NCBI RefSeq assembly: GCF_964340395.1
Contig: NC_135549.1
Coordinates: 5,392,501-5,437,500 of the forward strand
DNA from: Glandiceps talaboti
Taxonomy: Eukaryota; Hemichordata; Enteropneusta; Spengelidae
Length of the DNA: 45,000 nt
Direction of reading: 5' to 3'
Positions 14,342-44,948 of the stretch are shown piece by piece (the stretch's first letter is position 1; each line of letters opens with the position of its first letter). The notes below the pieces were generated by a model. The model was given only the letters and a program-made list of their open reading frames with translations, was not told the origin of the DNA and searched no databases. A program made the position numbers and the translations under genes.

Positions 14342-15529
14342 GTTGAAGTCATTAGCTAACTACGATGGAATATATGTTTTTATTTGAAATTTTTTTAAAC
14401 CAGGTTTATAGGTTATATTGACCAAGAATGACAAACAACCATGGTTATTCTTAATTGTAGCATATTTGAACTGTTTTTAGAAAATACTCTACTAATAAAC
14501 ATTTGAGGTTCACCTTATCTACATTCTGTACCATTAATTTACCGAAAATAAGAAAACAGACGCCCTATTTCAACCTCGCGGTCGCTTGTTACCTAACTTC
14601 ACGATACAGTATTTTCATTCACACAATTGTTATTGTTTAATTTATATTGTTAGTCATTCATTCAACACATATCCTTTCTGCTAACATGGATACAAACACA
14701 GTGTGGACGGTGTATATATAATTACTTGCTCTTAACTCTTCTAATCCACATAAAGCTCCTTGGCATAACTAGCGCCAAAAAGACTCGTTTTAAAAAGTGC
14801 GATCATTGCAATCATTTCAATTAATTTTGAATGTGTCTTTATTACTCGGTGAATTTGTCAAATCGTACAGAATCAAGGGTGATTGTAAATAAAATGAATA
14901 CGTGTTCGCTTGGCGCTTTGGCAATTTGTATTCAAAGAGCTTGGATAAAATGATACGTGTCCCTCTCTTCAAATTGAACTTCCTTTATAGTTTTACTCCT
15001 GTCAGTATGTCACTTACCTTGTTCTGACGAGCACGTTCTGTTCGTTAATAACGTTTCGCACCACTGTGGATGATTCTACCCTGTTTAAAGTTCATTTACC
15101 CCAATTGTGAGGAATAGAGAGGGTTTGTTAACAAATGTTGCCGCATGCACGAACAGTTTGAGACCCTCTATCTTGCGTGAAATAAAATTTCTCTGCCAGC
15201 TTAATGATTTACCATCGTTACTCGTCATCGTTACTCTTATAGACGTACTTATTCTTTTCTTCTAACAGCCGTACAACGCGTACGACGACAAGATATACAT
15301 CGAGTTTCAAGGTGAATTTAATCCAACTCACACCGAAGATGTCTCTCTGTATCTAAACACATCTTCCAACGTTCATATTAGATAGAGTATTATTAGTTTT
15401 GTTCCCGTTCAAGCGAAAGTGACACTACGGTTCTCTTCAGAGAAATGGCAACGAGTTTGGTTGGCTATTACAACACCACTCAGCAAGTATACGGGTTAGA
15501 ATATGCTGGAACAAGTCACCCGTTTATGG
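14342..15529 (+). repeat. Downstream copy (B) of the tandem duplication, serving the intact GPCR
   Basis: Partner of 12790-14198. It contains the intact promoter-proximal region, acceptor, 5' UTR exon and the first codons of the complete receptor. Confidence 0.85.
15269..15444 (+). other. 5' UTR of GPCR paralogue 2 after a 3' splice site, with a short upstream ORF
   Basis: The strong acceptor ATTCTTTTCTTCTAACAG ends at 15268, so the coding exon probably starts at 15269 and a first non-coding exon lies upstream. A five-codon upstream ORF, MSLCI then TAA (15339-15356), is kept at the protein level in the duplicate copy. The main ATG at 15445 has the context AGAAATGG. Confidence 0.55.
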
Positions 15530-16581
15530 TATTTTACATCGTTATTCAAAGCCTTCTCGTATTTGTAGGCACGTTCGGCAACATCTTAGTTTTAGTGTCT
15601 TTTGTGATTAATAGAAAACTGCGAACCGTTGCAAATGGCTTCATAGTAAATCTAGCGATATCAGATTTGGTTGTTACAAGCTTCATACTTCCATTCAACT
15701 TAGTTGGGATCCTAAAAACTCATCATTTCTTCAGTGTCAATTCTGTACTATGTGAAGTAGTAGCATTCCTGTGTGTGACGGCCTGTGTAGCATCTCTATG
15801 GACGATTATGGTAATAAGTCTCAACCGCTACATCTACATCTGCAAAGGTAGATATTACAGGCGTATCTTTACTCGTGAAACAGTTATCATCATGTCCGTT
15901 GCGATATGGATAGTTTCTGCACTTATTGACTTACCGAACAGCGTCAACTGGGGCGATAACAGATACGACATGAAGACTCTCGTCTGTTCGTTCGACCGTA
16001 CGGCCAACTACAAATGGATTTTGTTGTTTGTCTGTACCGGTGTACTGGTCCCCGGTGCGGTAATCGTTCTCTGTTACATTAATATTCTATTCTTTGTCAG
16101 GATGAACGCTTTGAAAGTACGGCATCACCAGGAGGGGGAGCCTGCGCACATTACAAACAACGGACCACAAAATACATCACAAAAACGTATCGGGAGAAGA
16201 GAAATACAGCTCCTGAAAATGGTGTTTTCGATCTTTGCAGTTTTTACCATTTGTTGGTTGCCATACGGAATTGTGATTTTACTCGATTTCGAAGACAGAT
16301 TGCCCCAAACTGTACACATTGTCGTTTGGGTCATCGCCCACGCAAGTACAGCCATAGATTGCATCATATATGGAGTAACTAATAAACAGTTTCGGGACAG
16401 TTATGCGAACGTTGTTAGATGTCTGAGTGGCAGAAGAAACTTTAATTCAGTTATTCAAATGCGTGATGTGTCTGAACTGTCTGCAGGTATTCAAGTATCA
16501 GGTACAAGATCTAGAGCAATCGGAAGAGCAATCGGAACAAAATCAAATGTTACCTCAATTAATTCAAATACAGCATTTTAA
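15445..16581 (+). CDS. Class A GPCR, melatonin-receptor-like (paralogue 2)
   Basis: A complete 378-residue receptor in one coding exon. Landmarks: NTT glycosylation site (N10), GN in TM1 (N46), D74 in TM2, C103 and C181 for the conserved disulphide, NRY (127-129) in place of DRY, CWLP in TM6 (270-273) and DCIIYG in TM7 (305-310). NRY, the TM6 proline and a TM7 motif without NP match melatonin-type receptors, in which TM7 reads NAxxYG. Here N is D and A is C. The tail is longer than in paralogue 1 and is Ser/Thr-rich, with a cysteine (C326) that could be palmitoylated. Its promoter and UTR are duplicated just upstream. Ligand unknown; family assignment is firm, melatonin binding is not. Confidence 0.93.
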   Translation: MATSLVGYYNTTQQVYGLEYAGTSHPFMVFYIVIQSLLVFVGTFGNILVLVSFVINRKLRTVANGFIVNLAISDLVVTSFILPFNLVGILKTHHFFSVNSVLCEVVAFLCVTACVASLWTIMVISLNRYIYICKGRYYRRIFTRETVIIMSVAIWIVSALIDLPNSVNWGDNRYDMKTLVCSFDRTANYKWILLFVCTGVLVPGAVIVLCYINILFFVRMNALKVRHHQEGEPAHITNNGPQNTSQKRIGRREIQLLKMVFSIFAVFTICWLPYGIVILLDFEDRLPQTVHIVVWVIAHASTAIDCIIYGVTNKQFRDSYANVVRCLSGRRNFNSVIQMRDVSELSAGIQVSGTRSRAIGRAIGTKSNVTSINSNTAF

Positions 16582-16698
16582 GTACCCAAAGGGTACTTGC
16601 ATAGTTTTTTGTGGATGGCAATATTGATGAATGCATCACGATACCAAACAGCCTATTAGGCAAATTTGATGTACCTTATGTAACTTTAAGTTTTGTGT

Positions 16699-16704
16699 AA
16701 TAAA
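16699..16704 (+). promoter_or_regulatory. Poly(A) signal AATAAA for GPCR paralogue 2
   Basis: Canonical AATAAA about 118 bases after the TAA of the receptor gene. This is a plausible 3' UTR length. Confidence 0.6.
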
Positions 16705-18055
16705 TCCTACATGTTAATCTTCTGTAGGCACTGATTCCTTCTGAAATACTAATGAGTAACTCTGTTCATAGCAAAGGATTAAGGGAGACGAATAGATATG
16801 GACACTAATGAAAGAAAAGAGATAGAGTTGATGATACATAACGAGTTGACCTCCGCTTTCTGCATGAGTTGACTGTTCAAACATATTTATGTCATTTAAA
16901 TATTTCTATGGTAACCATAGACTTCATTTTTTATATAAATACGGAAGGAATAATGGGGTACTGTACTACAATTTCTTGATTTTTTGTTTTAAAATGTTGG
17001 AACATATATATTTGACAATGAATAGTACTGTATCGACATGGTATATACAGAATGAAACGCTATAGCATACTGAAGGCAGCGAAATAAAAGTAAGATTAAA
17101 ATGACATTGTAAACACTAGCATGTCGGCATGGTTGATATCAAATATCAAATACTTCTAAAGACCAAAAGTGTCTTATTCATCTCATGCTACATTATGTAA
17201 GGCGTCGTTTTAAATGGCAAGGGGCTTGAATTCTATAACTATATGGTTTTACCTCATCACATTCTGAGAATTGTAATGTTATTGACAATTCAACAGATTG
17301 ATTTGACTAAAATAGCACACCTTTTCAATACTGTAGTATACCACGTATTCTCTATGTTACATGTATGTATCCAATTTGACACACTCATGTATGTCATTGA
17401 CACATTTATTTATTTTCGTTTTTGAATATGTACACAGTGAACGTAGACGTAGACAGCATTGATTCTCTTTTCATTTCATTTCATTTCATTTCAATCGCTT
17501 TTGCTTTCACTTTTTCATTCAATGCTTTCCGCAATCAAATTTGTAAAATGTCGAGGCACATATTATACTATTGCATGTAATAATTTTGTTCCTTCGTTGA
17601 CCGTGGTATATTTAAATTTTAAACTAACTGTAAATGCAAGGAGACGTATCCCAAAGCAATACCAAGAAACGACTTACTTTCCTTCTTTTTAAAAACTTTA
17701 CTGTATTACTGTTTCTGTGCTAGATGTAAGCTTCTATATCTCACCAAAAGAACAAAGTAAAATCATTACATTTTAAAATTTGAATTGAAACAAAATAATG
17801 ATTCTTATACAGCTATCCAAAGATAGTTTATGTGTTTCATTACAAGAGAATGAGGTATGCCAACTGTACTAGTAGACCACAACAATATGCAGTTAATGAG
17901 TTTAATACGGATGAAGATAAATTTTGTATTTGTACGGTTGATTCGTCGAACGATTGCAGACACGTTCCATTATCAATATCCAATCCGGTGTTCTCGTATT
18001 AACCTTTCCAGTTTCCACACTTCTCTTTTTCCCATATGTAACACATTCATATCAA
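16705..18055. other. Intergenic, no gene seen
   Basis: AT-rich DNA with a short TTTCA array at about 17470-17493. No ORF here has a recognisable domain or splice context. Confidence 0.5.
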
Positions 18056-19730
<1,675 letters not shown>

Positions 19731-20653
19731 ATGTAGTCAAATACCAAATCAACTCATTCTGATAGTCACTAATGTGGGTGGAACATCACTATCCATGACG
19801 TAAAAGTGCTGGTTTTTTCTTAAGTTTTATTCATATTTTTAATACATCTATGACCATAATTTTTAATACTTGGGAATTAAAAACCACCCAGGGAACAAAT
19901 TAATGCAGGATTTACGAAAAGCCGGCTTTGACGAGGCTGAGAGTCTGTCGTTTCAATCATCCAAACAACATCAGTCATTACATTCGTATAAGAGGTGAAC
20001 GAACAGTTTCTATCGATAAACTATATTATTTATTAACCTGGGGGTTATCTTTCGTGTGTTATCGATAATACCATCCAGTCTCAAACATGACGTGTAGTCA
20101 ATACCAGATACGAATGATGTCAAAATTAACTCTATTGAAATACAGTTCTCTCTTCCCATTGATTATTTAATATACCGAGTCGGACGGAAAAAACGCAATG
20201 CGGTAATGAATTATACACAGATGTACATCTTTGCCATCATGGTTATAATCGAACACACTCTTCGGTGTAAAGTCTAACCTCGTTTCCATCATTATCGCTG
20301 TTGACGAATATTTTCCAGTTGTGATTTCCTTTTGTGAAACAAATTTCGATAATCGAATGACCATTTTCGAAATAATGATCGTAAAGAAATGGACATGTCT
20401 TGATGGGTTAACATCTTTTCTCAGTTAACAGAATAATATATCGTTAATGACACAATTATAGGAGAATGACATTTAAATTGTCAATTTTAGAATTGTAAAG
20501 CGGGCTGTGAATGATTTCCTTTGAGTGTTTTCTAGTCATGCTTCATGAAATATGTTACTCGTTATTTGATTATAATCCAATCCATACTGTAACCGTCCAT
20601 TCCATTTCTTTTATTAAAGCCTTCATGGGTATCGCAAGAATATCAAGATAAAT

Positions 20654-20763
20654 GTTGTTACTGTTACAACAGATAGTTCCGTGTCATGTGGTAGGAGAAC
20701 TGCTGTTGGTTGTTACTGTTACAACAAATAGTTCCGTGTCATGTAGTAGGAAAACTGCTGTTG
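20654..20763. repeat. 55-bp tandem duplication
   Basis: Two adjacent copies of GTTGTTACTGTTACAACA..GTTCCGTGTCATGT.. differ at only a few bases. The second copy starts at 20709. Confidence 0.9.
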
Positions 20764-22610
20764 GTTGTTAAACCTTCATACCCTTAATTACTATTAGAGA
20801 ATATAAGAATGATGTTTGACCACTTTTGGTTTTACGAGTGATGTAGAAAACACCACATAGGTTCACATTTACTTATATAGGCTAAGTGAACTCAGTTCCC
20901 TGCCTTTTACTTCTCATTGCTCTTTACATTTATTCAAACCACACAGCATTGTTACACAAAGTCTCAATACTTACGCGCTAAAAATATTTCCTTACCTGAG
21001 TTCTGGTTTGCAAATCAGCATTTCTAACTCGATCCACAGGAAAGGATTAACCTCAGTTTGTACACGGACGTGCAGTGTATATATTCTCCATCCGTAGCCC
21101 AGGGGCCGGGTGCATTTTTTTAATTAGACAAATGTAGTCAACGAACGAAGAGATACATGGGCCTGATAGAAGACTTGTGCTGCGTATTTGGATTCAGATT
21201 AGTTATTATGCATTTTCCGTTGCCATGCTTAAAATACAAACGATAGCAAGGCAAAATTGATCATCTGAAAAAAGCGTACTCACTGAATTAAGGGGAGAAC
21301 CATTTGATTTCTGGGGGGGGGGGTATGGAGGATTTTGAGAGAAAAAAATTGTTTCCAGGTGAACCAGAAAAAAAATTTGATCCTGTAATGGCTTGAGAAA
21401 AAAAAAATTGTCATAACACACAGAAGTGAAGAAAAAAAATTGTCACAATACACCAAAAATGAGCAAATTTGGAAACCTTATTCTCTCACATGTATTCTTT
21501 GGCGGCGCGGCGCCATAGGCCGCGCAAATGTTTTTAATACAAGTATAAATTCCTGTTTTTCCCAGCACTTATCATTAAACCATGCACTATATAGCTCTGC
21601 TTTAAACCCAAGTGCACACAAAGTTTTCCTTTCCCTTTCTGATCCAAGAAAACATATTTCAGGATTTTTGTTGCAATATCTCAATGACACAATGAAGGGG
21701 ACTTCATATGATGGGGGACTTCCGTGGTGTTAATATACAGGGATACCGTTCTTAGTACGTCATATAGATACATTGTAAGGTCTTTGTGAACCAGCAACAT
21801 GAGATAAAACGTCACGCTGTGATTGACACAACGATGTACAGTACTTTTGCAAACCGCAGGTTTGGTTATGTATATATCAAATGACATCATGGTGTTTTAT
21901 CATCCCCGCCAGAGACGTTTTCCAGAGATTTTATTTTTTTTGCCTGTTCGTTAAATTTGTTTATTTATTTATTTTTTATTGCCCATGAGACAAATGTTAC
22001 TTTGAAGTTTGATATCCACGTGTACACGGATCACTTGAACTTCAGAGAATTACAACCGTAGCTTAGTAGACACCACCCGGGTTAATGGCCAAAGCCGGGG
22101 TAAACACAACCAGGACAGGAGAGTACGTGGCAAATGCGCTTTGCCCTTTCGTTTTCCCTGGACGTGCCATTCTCTGCTCTCTTACAGGTGTTCTCTCATT
22201 TCCAATGTATTGAAGGCAAAACTCACAAAACGAGTATGAATGGATAAACAATTAATTCAATTTGAAACCATAAAAGAGCCATGACCTTTGACCATTCCAA
22301 ACAACATTGATAAATGATCAATATGAATTCTAGTTATGTGTGAAATGCATACTCTATTCTCTGGATTCGTGGTGGCCTCGTGACTCTGACTATAGTTTAC
22401 TGACCTTTCAATCAAACTAGTGCATACTATGGCAAAATACAGAATTTACTAACATTAAGAATGTCATCAGTAACACAAACTTTAAAAGCACTCTGATTTT
22501 GTTAATTTATATAGCACATGCTCTATGTGAGTGTCTAGTTCAGGTTTTCCATTGTTTTCCAAATTTTTGCGACATTATCATTTTTTTCTCGAATACGAAA
22601 AAAAAATGTT

Positions 22611-22680
22611 CAGGGTCGGCAGTAAAAAGCTAGGTGAGGTCGGGTAACCGGAACAAAACAATTATTTATTTTAGGCCTTA
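22611..22680 (+). repeat. Dispersed repeat, copy 1
   Basis: Core CAGGGTCGGCAGTAAAAAGC, then CTAGGT..GGGTAACCGGAAC and TTAGGCCTTA. The same order of words occurs at 33577-33646 and 35549-35597, and a partial inverted copy lies at 41949-41990. It looks like a short interspersed repeat. No tRNA-like head was recognised. Confidence 0.65.
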
Positions 22681-23340
22681 TGGCAATCAAACACTTAACA
22701 GTCTATACTACTAGTATGTAAGAACGATGTCTCAATGTACTATCTTTGGTTAAAATGAACTATGTTGTAGATCAAAGTAACTAAAATCTAACTAGTATAA
22801 CCACTCTTCATCGACTTTTAAACGAGTCTTATTATCATCGATCGTCACTGTAACTGTTGCAATGTGAACTCTGATAGTCATACTCATAGTCATTTTTTTC
22901 ATCGCAATATATATGGTTGGATTCTCTACGTTTTGTTCAAACCCAGAATATAAATGATTGATCTTAGTTTTTGAAGACAGTCTTATGTTCAAACACAGAT
23001 GTTTATCCCTAAGGTACAACTGAAACAATAAATGAGGTTAAACGATTGAGTTATCGTATAAAGGCGTCACTTTTCATACAGTTGTCAGGCACGCCACTTG
23101 TTGTAGAAAGAGAAAAGAAGAGAAACCATCCGGCATGATATATGGCTAAAGGGGAAGGAAATAAACAGTAAATGATCATTTTCATAGTTAATCCTTTTCC
23201 ATCTGGAGAACCAGTCAAGCAATTCAAGTGTATGACAGTGTCACACAATTTTCCTTACTGATTCATCCTCAAGTCGGCAATATCCTGAAAATTGGACGCG
23301 AAAATATCAGGACCAAGCATGAAAACATTAAATAGCTTTT

Positions 23341-23389
23341 CTGTTTGTTTGTTTGTGTGTTTGTTTGTTTGTTTGTTTGTTTGTTTGTT

Positions 23390-23450
<61 letters not shown>

Positions 23451-23602
23451 GCCTGTCTGTGTGTCTGTCTGTCTGCCTGCCCGCCTGTCTGTCTGTCTGT
23501 CTGTCTGTCTGTATGTCTGTTTGCCGGCCTGCTTGCCTGTCTGTCTGTTTGTTTGCCTGCCGTCTGTCTGTCAGTCTGTCTGTCTGTCTATCTGTCTGTC
23601 TG
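23341..23602. repeat. (TTTG)n/(TCTG)n microsatellite
   Basis: TTTG units pass into TCTG units with interruptions over about 260 bases. All frames are open on both strands because the period is not a multiple of three. These are not genes. Confidence 0.97.
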
Positions 23603-25132
23603 AAGGATGAACTGTAATTGTAGTGTTGACTATCGTAAGCTACATTGTAAAATGTATATGTTATCATCTAAACTAGTTCATATTGTGCTCATATTGTGCC
23701 CTATACGTTACTGTAAACTGTAAGAATCTCTGTCCTTTGGCAAATATCCCTACACTTTTATACATGTGGTAGACACAAATTGATTTTAAAGTTCAATACA
23801 GCAGTTACTATACACCCATATTAATTTCATTTATTCGAGACTCTTCATTCATAAATTCTATTCTGCCTCTTCAATTGTACACTTTGATATTTCCAGCCCA
23901 GAATATAAGTTATTCATTCCGTGTAACCATATATAGCAGACCACACTCGTTTTTTCTTCGTTCAAATCCATGACAATATACATGATAAAACATGGTAAAT
24001 ATCATTAGTTGATGCTCCTTCAGCTAAAGGTGAATACGTTATTGTACATGTATGATATTATACAGTGTGTTAGGGGTAGTAGAGTCAGGAAAATAGATTG
24101 CCAACTGTATTATTTGTGGGGAAATAAAGAAGACTCGTCTATCAAGAGTTCGTCTGGAACTCAAACTAGACTTTATTCAGGTGTGAACTGTGTGAGAATT
24201 ACATACAATTGATATGCTTTGTCAGATTGTTTTAATAGTGCTATACGATTTACAATTCAGATATATTTTTTTTAAAACATCAACAACAACTAACAACTAA
24301 TTGCACGTCGTTTTGATAACATATACTAGGATATGATATTTGTCTCGAGAAAAAAATGTACAATGGTGTGATATAAAGCAGGCGCATGTTTTTTCACTTT
24401 CAATGCAAGAAATCTATTGAAACATGACGTTTTATGTCATCTAAACGCCAACTATATCGTAAATTTGTACACATAAAACTGTCAAAAGAAATGATTCAAT
24501 ACAGAAACTAATTCCGTTAGTATTTTGAATATATATGTAACATCGTCAGATTGGTTATTACATCCATTCCTTACATACGGTGACAAGTGATGAGGCGTGA
24601 AACACGCATCCATTTTGAAATCCATTTGATTGACGTTGAAAGGATATAGAATTGATACATTTCATACCTAAAAATCGTAACTTGCTAAGATATAGGTAAA
24701 TTTGTCGAACCCTGCTAATTGAATATTAAACTGTTAGTATTAATAAATCGATAGAATAATATTGATATTTAGTAAAACGCATTACACTCTCTGAATGTTG
24801 GCAGCTGTTTAATGAAATTATAAACAACGTCATACCTATCTCTCTGCAATTTTCTCCTGTGCATTTGTACTCACACAAGAGAAATAATTGCACAAGGCAT
24901 TAATAAATTTCACATTAAAAACACAACAGTAAATCTTCATTTTTACACGAAATTCATCTGAGTTGGTAAGCCATATAGTATCGAAATGAAACGTTGTTTC
25001 CAAACACAAACTTGAAAAGAAAGTTTTGACTGCATACTTCTGTATTTGTCAACAGATTGACCCACTATCATACGGAATACGCGATCTTACAGATTCCATG
25101 TAGAATTTTCAAGTTCGTGTTTGCAACAAGCA

Positions 25133-25138
25133 TTTAAT
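25133..25138 (-). promoter_or_regulatory. Possible poly(A) signal (ATTAAA) of the LRR-Ig gene
   Basis: ATTAAA on the minus strand about 40 bases past the stop codon. It is the common variant hexamer, but AT-rich DNA makes chance matches likely. Confidence 0.35.
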
Positions 25139-25176
25139 TCGATATTATAGTATGTCTTAATCATTGTCAATCACTG

Positions 25177-26412
25177 TTATATCTTTTGTTCCCCTGCCTG
25201 GAAATCTTGTAGACGGACTTCATTATTTTGTCCTCCCGAGTGGAAATCTTGAAGATGAATTCCATTATTTTCGTAGTAAGTCTTGGCTTTCGGTGACGTG
25301 TCTCTGTTGATCGACATGCCTCCGCGAATATGTGACTTGCAGTATCGATACACCGGATAGATACACCCAGCAATGAGTATGGCGAGGATGAAACCACCTA
25401 AGAAAACACCAATGTAACTGCTTGTCTTATGGCTTCTACAAATTTCCTTTATGATAACTTTCGGCTGTTCGGACGTGTCCTTAGTTCCATTCACGGAGAC
25501 GCTGGCAAGGGAAATGTCTTTGTCCGAACCCCTATGAATTACACATACGTATATTCCTGCCAAGTCCATGCTTGCTGAATTAATGTTCAGCACCTTTCCG
25601 TTATTTGCGAAGGACACGTCCTCGCTATCGATGACACTGTTCGGAGATACAACAGATTTGTCTGGCAGAACCCACGATATTCGATCGTACATCGTGATCC
25701 CCGTCTCACACACTATCTGGATGCTATCCCCTTCGTTGACATTAACCATACGAAACAACTCGGAAAATACAGGCGGTTGTGGGCAAATCAGTTCAACTTT
25801 GGTATCAATCAAACTTTGCCCCAATAGGTTTGTAGGGCTTTGGCAAATGATATCGAACTTTTCTTTCGTCGGAGGGGCGATAGTTTTCAACCATAACTTA
25901 TATTCTTTGATTTCACAATCGCATAACCATGGATTTAGGGACAAAACAACCCTAAAATCGGTTAAATTTTCAAGACTGGAAAATGTCAACAGTGATATAT
26001 GACTCATCGAATTGTTCTGAAGGTTCACACTCAGTAGTTTCGAGTTGTTCGCGAAAACTGTGTCAGGGAGAGATTGCAGATCGTTGTTTGCTAAACTAAG
26101 TATCTTCAAATCGACAAGTGAAGCAAATACACCACTCCCCACTTGCTCTATTTCATTACCGTCAAGATACAGGTTTTCCAAATCGGTTAAACCCAGGAAA
26201 TCGTTTTGAACTATCTCAGTAATGACATTGTTTGTCAGGTTAAGAGAAGTGCAGTTCGTTGGAATATCAGCAGGTATTTTGTTCATCCCAAGACCACTGC
26301 AATCAACGATGGTACCATCGCACGTACATGTATCTGGGCAACACTTTCCAAAACTGATGTAGCCAAGAAAATAAAGTACACAAACCAACAGCTTAGGTTG
26401 AAAGATATGCAT
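25177..26412 (-). CDS. LRR-Ig type I transmembrane protein
   Basis: A 411-residue single-exon cell-surface protein. In order: signal peptide (1-23), cysteine-rich LRR N-cap (C24, C25, C29, C31, C38), about four leucine-rich repeats (55-150, for example [11 protein letters not shown]), LRR C-cap (160-210, starting NPWLCDC), one Ig domain (215-308, cysteines C235 and C290, W247, and the DLAGIYVC motif), a transmembrane helix (333-355) and a tail of about 56 residues. Several N-x-S/T sites lie in the LRRs. This architecture is that of adhesion or signalling receptors of the LRIG, AMIGO, LRRN and Kekkon type. Orthology to any one is not assignable. The tail has a near-repeat, LQDFHSGGQ and LQDFQAGEQ, after YYENNG. 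An intronless ORF agrees with many LRR-Ig genes. Confidence 0.92.
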   Translation of the reverse strand: MHIFQPKLLVCVLYFLGYISFGKCCPDTCTCDGTIVDCSGLGMNKIPADIPTNCTSLNLTNNVITEIVQNDFLGLTDLENLYLDGNEIEQVGSGVFASLVDLKILSLANNDLQSLPDTVFANNSKLLSVNLQNNSMSHISLLTFSSLENLTDFRVVLSLNPWLCDCEIKEYKLWLKTIAPPTKEKFDIICQSPTNLLGQSLIDTKVELICPQPPVFSELFRMVNVNEGDSIQIVCETGITMYDRISWVLPDKSVVSPNSVIDSEDVSFANNGKVLNINSASMDLAGIYVCVIHRGSDKDISLASVSVNGTKDTSEQPKVIIKEICRSHKTSSYIGVFLGGFILAILIAGCIYPVYRYCKSHIRGGMSINRDTSPKAKTYYENNGIHLQDFHSGGQNNEVRLQDFQAGEQKI

Positions 26413-26492
26413 CTTGTAACTTCAAATTCGGCTTGAATGACACTTCAAAATTCAGTCGGCGTTCACTATCTAGCGTGAGAAAACAAAATAAT

Positions 26493-26656
<164 letters not shown>

Positions 26657-26745
26657 CTCGGTGAGTATCAATCTGCTATAAGACAGTGCTCTATACCGCA
26701 GTGGCAGAGCGTAATAGTTTTGGTAGTACTGGAACTCTTTCTTGG

Positions 26746-26786
26746 GTGTAACTCGGAGTTTCGCGCATATTGCGATCATCAGACAC
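26746..26786 (-). ncRNA. Hammerhead-ribozyme-like motif, minus strand
   Basis: On the minus strand: GTGT (stem I), CTGATGA (26776-26782), stem II CGC/GCG with an AATAT loop, GAAA, a very short stem III (ACTC/GAGT), then UU and ACAC, which pairs with GTGT. The position normally forming the first G-C pair of stem II is a U-C mismatch, so activity is uncertain. Confidence 0.35.
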
Positions 26787-26802
26787 TCTGTGTGTCTGAT
26801 GA

Positions 26803-26843
26803 GTGTCTGATGATCGCAATATGCGCGAAACTCCGAGTTACAC
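26803..26843 (+). ncRNA. Hammerhead-ribozyme-like motif, plus strand
   Basis: Mirror image of the motif at 26746-26786. CTGATGA is at 26807-26813 and GAAA at 26827-26830. Predicted cleavage would follow the U at 26839. The same U-C mismatch at the base of stem II applies. Confidence 0.35.
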
Positions 26844-26869
26844 CCAAGAAAGAGTTCCAGTACTACCAA

Positions 26870-26943
<74 letters not shown>

Positions 26944-26994
26944 CGCTATTACGCTCTGCCACTGCACTGTCTTAGCAGATTGACACTCACCGAG

Positions 26995-27082
<88 letters not shown>

Positions 27083-27083
<1 letters not shown>

Positions 27084-27114
27084 CAAAATACACAAGTTAA
27101 CTTGTGTATTTTGT
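27083..27114. repeat. 32-bp perfect palindrome
   Basis: Two complementary 16-base halves, starting ACAAAATACACAAG, centred on GTTAAC and next to a (TA)n tract. Confidence 0.9.
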
Positions 27115-27185
27115 GTAATACAGCTCTACTTCTCAGTATTGAGCGCTTTTCCTTCAGTTTATGACATACCTCTTACACTGAATTA

Positions 27186-29143
<1,958 letters not shown>

Positions 29144-29487
29144 ATGCAAATGAGAGTATAGATTACGATCTAAAAGGGGCCAAATTAAATTTTTGGGGCA
29201 AGAGTTTTGAACTAGGGCGTTGATTATCGAACTTTATTAAAAACACAAGCTACACTGAATTATAATAAAATAAGAATTGTGAAGTGATGAGTTTGTAAAT
29301 ACATGATAATAAAGTTGTTTGATTCTAATTCTGTTTTGTGTGTGCCCTTTAAAAGATGCTCATTTCATGTATTGGGAATATCTTACAATACCCACTTCAT
29401 AAGCTGGGCAACACGATTGACTATTTCATGAACTGGATAAAGTTACCTACCCATTTCATGAATTGGGTAATTTCACAGATTGGGTGT

Positions 29488-29823
<336 letters not shown>

Positions 29824-29948
29824 AATTCGAGACAAGGTCGTATAATTGTCTTTTAAAACAAAGATAGAAAGTTCTAGAATTGCTAGAAAATGAAATACAA
29901 AAGAATGCAAAATATTAACAATTGTTATGTGATAACACCTATTGTAGA

Positions 29949-29954
29949 TTTATT
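29949..29954 (-). promoter_or_regulatory. Possible poly(A) signal of the adhesion GPCR
   Basis: AATAAA on the minus strand, about 520 bases past the predicted stop codon at 30471. Position is plausible; not proven. Confidence 0.35.
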
Positions 29955-30470
29955 AAAATGTCAAAAAAAGGTCTCTTAAATTATTAGAAAGTTTGAATGA
30001 AGCTTAATATGCATTCGCAAATTCTAAATGCATTGACAATTTGGCGCAAGTCAGTTTGCGGTTACTATCGGTACAGTCGTTCACAAGGCCATGAAGTAGC
30101 TTCTATATTCCGAATCCAACCAGGGCTTTGAACGCTTACAGGGTCTGTCAATGTGAGAATTCTCCGAATTGTGATATCGAATGTTCCTTCTTGCCCTACA
30201 GGTAGTGATGTTATCCCCAGGAGTTGTCGGCTCAGCTTACATCGTATGGTTGCAGGTCGATCCTATGTGAAGTATAAACGCTTGATTTCTTTATGTAACC
30301 AATGCTACGTATGCGAATATTGTAAGATACTAGCCATGAGAGCTGGATCTAAGAGTAACAGCACTTATGAGGTGACTTGAACTTAATATTACATATATCA
30401 ACAGAAAGGCTCACGTGGAATGGATCACGAAGCATATGCTTCATCTAACACAGTAGATTACATTTCTACA

Positions 30471-44948
<14,478 letters not shown>

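Larger units (their letters stand above)
19731..25132. other. Intergenic, no supportable gene
   Basis: Contains a 55-bp tandem duplication (20654-20763), an A-rich degenerate repeat (about 21297-21450) in which GAAAAAAAATTGT recurs, one copy of a dispersed repeat (22611-22680), and a TTTG/TCTG microsatellite (23341-23602). Short ORFs here lack domain signatures. Confidence 0.5.

Noticed and set aside
20167-20364. 65-codon minus ORF with a complete start and stop
   Set aside because: No domain or signal peptide and no conserved neighbour. Chance length for AT-rich DNA.
23269-23667. Cys/Val/Leu-rich and Asp/Arg/Gln-rich ORFs on both strands
   Set aside because: They are open because the TTTG/TCTG microsatellite has no stop codons in any frame.
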